From positions 1-7,207 of the forward strand of contig JAIXQV010000116.1 of NCBI GenBank assembly GCA_027485535.1: a stretch of DNA of 7,207 bases, in the 5' to 3' direction. How positions within the stretch are numbered: the first letter of the stretch is position 1; each line of letters begins with the position of its first letter. Made by a program: the position numbers and the translations under genes. This stretch comes from Oxalobacteraceae bacterium. GTDB taxonomy: Bacteria > Pseudomonadota > Gammaproteobacteria > Burkholderiales > Burkholderiaceae_D. The notes beneath the pieces are model-generated. The model was not told where the DNA came from and did no database searches. It worked only from the letters and a program-made list of their open reading frames with translations. Shown here piece by piece: positions 6,058 through 7,207 of the stretch.

Positions 6058-6069
6058 TTGCTCAGCGCT

Positions 6070-7080
6070 TTAAAGAATTTGGTGCCCTACCCACCAAGCG
6101 ATGGCGGCCACAAAAGCCGAGGCGGGAATCGTAAATACCCAAGCCCACACAATGTTGCCCGCGACGCCCCAGCGCACTGCTGACATTTTGTGCGATGAGC
6201 CCACGCCAACGATCGCGCCAGTGATGGTATGGGTTGTCGACACCGGGATGCCCATCGCCGTTGCCATGAACAGCGTCATGGCCCCGCCTGTCTCGGCGCA
6301 GAAGCCCCCGACGGGTCTGAGCTTGGTAATTCGCTGACCCATGGTTTTTACAATACGCCATCCACCAAACAAGGTGCCGGCGCTAATGGCAAGGTAACAA
6401 CTTACGATCACCCAAGTCGGTGGACTTGCATCCTCAGCAGCTACCATCCCCGCAGCGATCAGTAGCATCCAGATGATGCCCATGGTTTTTTGCGCGTCAT
6501 TACCGCCGTGACCCAGGCTATACATCGACGCAGAGACTAGCTGCATACGTCTGAACCACTTATCAATACGTTGCGGATGTCCACGCACGAACAACCATGA
6601 CACCAGCAGCATCATCAAGGATCCGAGAAGAAAGCCCAGCATCGGTGATAAAACAATGAAGGTGATTGTCTTGATGAGACCGGAGGCGATCAGCGCGCTG
6701 GTTCCTTCTTTCGCGACTGCTGCGCCGACTAAGCCGCCGATCAGTGCGTGCGAGGATGACGAGGGAATACCGTAATACCAGGTCAGCAGATTCCATGTGA
6801 TGGCGCCGACCAGTGCGCCGAATACAACGTACTGATCAACGATGGACGGCTCGATCGTACCCTTGCCGACGGTCGTTGCCACATTCAACTGAAATACAGC
6901 AATGGCGAAGAAATTGAAGAAAGCGGCCAGCACAACGGCCTGATGCGGCTTGAGAACGCCGGTGGAGACTACGGTGGCAATTGCGTTCGCGGCATCATGG
7001 AAGCCGTTCATGAAATCGAACAGCAGTGCCAGCATGACTAACAGCGCCAGCGTGTATAGGCTGATATTGAGGGTCTGCAT
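6070..7080 (-). CDS. pit: PiT family inorganic phosphate transporter
   Basis: This inner-membrane, low-affinity transporter takes up phosphate as a metal-phosphate complex with protons (bacterial Pit type). The product has 336 residues, the short Pit form common outside enterics (E. coli PitA has 499). The two inverted PiT signatures are present: 'GFHDAANAIATVVSTGVL' (26-43) and 'SLGHGGNDAQKTMGI' (188-202). They are paired with the repeated 'GIPSSSSHALIGG' (104-116) and 'GIPVSTTHTITGAIVG' (277-292), which show the internal duplication of the family. Hydrophobic segments near 8-22, 47-66, 84-102, 137-165, 201-214, 224-240 and 305-330 fit a polytopic protein. The start ATG at 7080 lacks a clear Shine-Dalgarno. 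The gene follows the DUF47 gene by 36 nt, the usual pair in which DUF47 modulates Pit, so they are probably one operon. Confidence 0.95.
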   Translation of the reverse strand: MQTLNISLYTLALLVMLALLFDFMNGFHDAANAIATVVSTGVLKPHQAVVLAAFFNFFAIAVFQLNVATTVGKGTIEPSIVDQYVVFGALVGAITWNLLTWYYGIPSSSSHALIGGLVGAAVAKEGTSALIASGLIKTITFIVLSPMLGFLLGSLMMLLVSWLFVRGHPQRIDKWFRRMQLVSASMYSLGHGGNDAQKTMGIIWMLLIAAGMVAAEDASPPTWVIVSCYLAISAGTLFGGWRIVKTMGQRITKLRPVGGFCAETGGAMTLFMATAMGIPVSTTHTITGAIVGVGSSHKMSAVRWGVAGNIVWAWVFTIPASAFVAAIAWWVGHQIL

Positions 7081-7116
7081 GGGTCAATTGATGCGAGATG
7101 ATTCCGATAGGCTGGA

Positions 7117-7207
7117 TCAGGCGTTCTCGACAATAATGCCCTCGACAATATTAGCGACATCCTCGCAGCTATCAGTCACGCTCTCGAGTATTTCATAAAT
7201 CGCTTTC
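7117..7207 (-). CDS. DUF47 PhoU-like phosphate transport regulator, 3' end
   Basis: Reading leftward from the right edge, one frame gives 29 residues beginning 'KAIYEILESVTDSCEDVAN' and ending 'VENA' before TGA at 7119-7117. This is the characteristic C-terminus of DUF47 (TIGR00153) proteins, where 'DxCEDVAN' followed by an 'EGI(I/V)V.NA' ending recurs. These are helical, PhoU-like cytoplasmic proteins encoded upstream of pit and thought to regulate Pit activity. The gene is truncated only by the window edge. The stop is 36 nt before pit, consistent with an operon. Confidence 0.85.
   Translation of the reverse strand, partial: KAIYEILESVTDSCEDVANIVEGIIVENA

Noticed and set aside
6131..6138. 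GTAAATAC, the reverse complement of the phoH-leader octamer
   Set aside because: It falls inside the pit coding sequence as a single isolated copy and is best read as coincidence.
6950..7198. An 82-codon open frame on the + strand across the start of pit
   Set aside because: It is antisense to both pit and the DUF47 gene, whose translations match known families.

Overview
The window looks like a chromosomal segment of a betaproteobacterium, most likely of the order Burkholderiales. This is inferred from gene content and order: homoserine dehydrogenase behind an AlaA-type aminotransferase, a Mth938-domain protein with a Bcp peroxiredoxin, a PIN-PhoH ATPase, and a DUF47 plus Pit phosphate-uptake pair. 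No rRNA, tRNA, CRISPR array, transposase or integrase is visible. The genus cannot be told from this sequence alone.

Region 1 (1-490, + strand) is the edge of a type III secretion (T3SS) gene cluster. It holds the 3' end of a small SctE/YscE-like gene, probably a needle-subunit chaperone, followed by a complete 80-residue SctF-like needle (or possibly SctI rod) gene with a strong Shine-Dalgarno sequence. Hand counts give about 46% G+C over 241-480 and about 55% over 1081-1320 inside hom, so this edge may have been acquired.

Region 2 (598-3162, - strand) is an amino-acid operon, alaA then hom, 12 nt apart. AlaA makes alanine from pyruvate and glutamate; Hom commits aspartate semialdehyde to homoserine, threonine and methionine. 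The T3SS genes lie where thrC would often be expected downstream of hom.

Region 3 (3163-5950, + strand) diverges from region 2. A Mth938/DUF498 protein and a Bcp/PrxQ peroxiredoxin form a tight pair closed by a terminator. A 157-nt leader with a second hairpin and a repeated octamer follows, and then a PIN-PhoH ATPase.

Region 4 (6070-7207, - strand) is convergent to phoH across a 12-bp inverted repeat. It carries a Pit low-affinity phosphate transporter and the last codons of its DUF47 (PhoU-like) partner, which runs off the right edge.

Most of the window is ordinary housekeeping sequence. The parts that merit a second look are the T3SS/housekeeping junction on the left, the structured and repeat-bearing phoH leader, and a peroxiredoxin lacking the usual nearby resolving cysteine. 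I see no convincing new multi-gene system.
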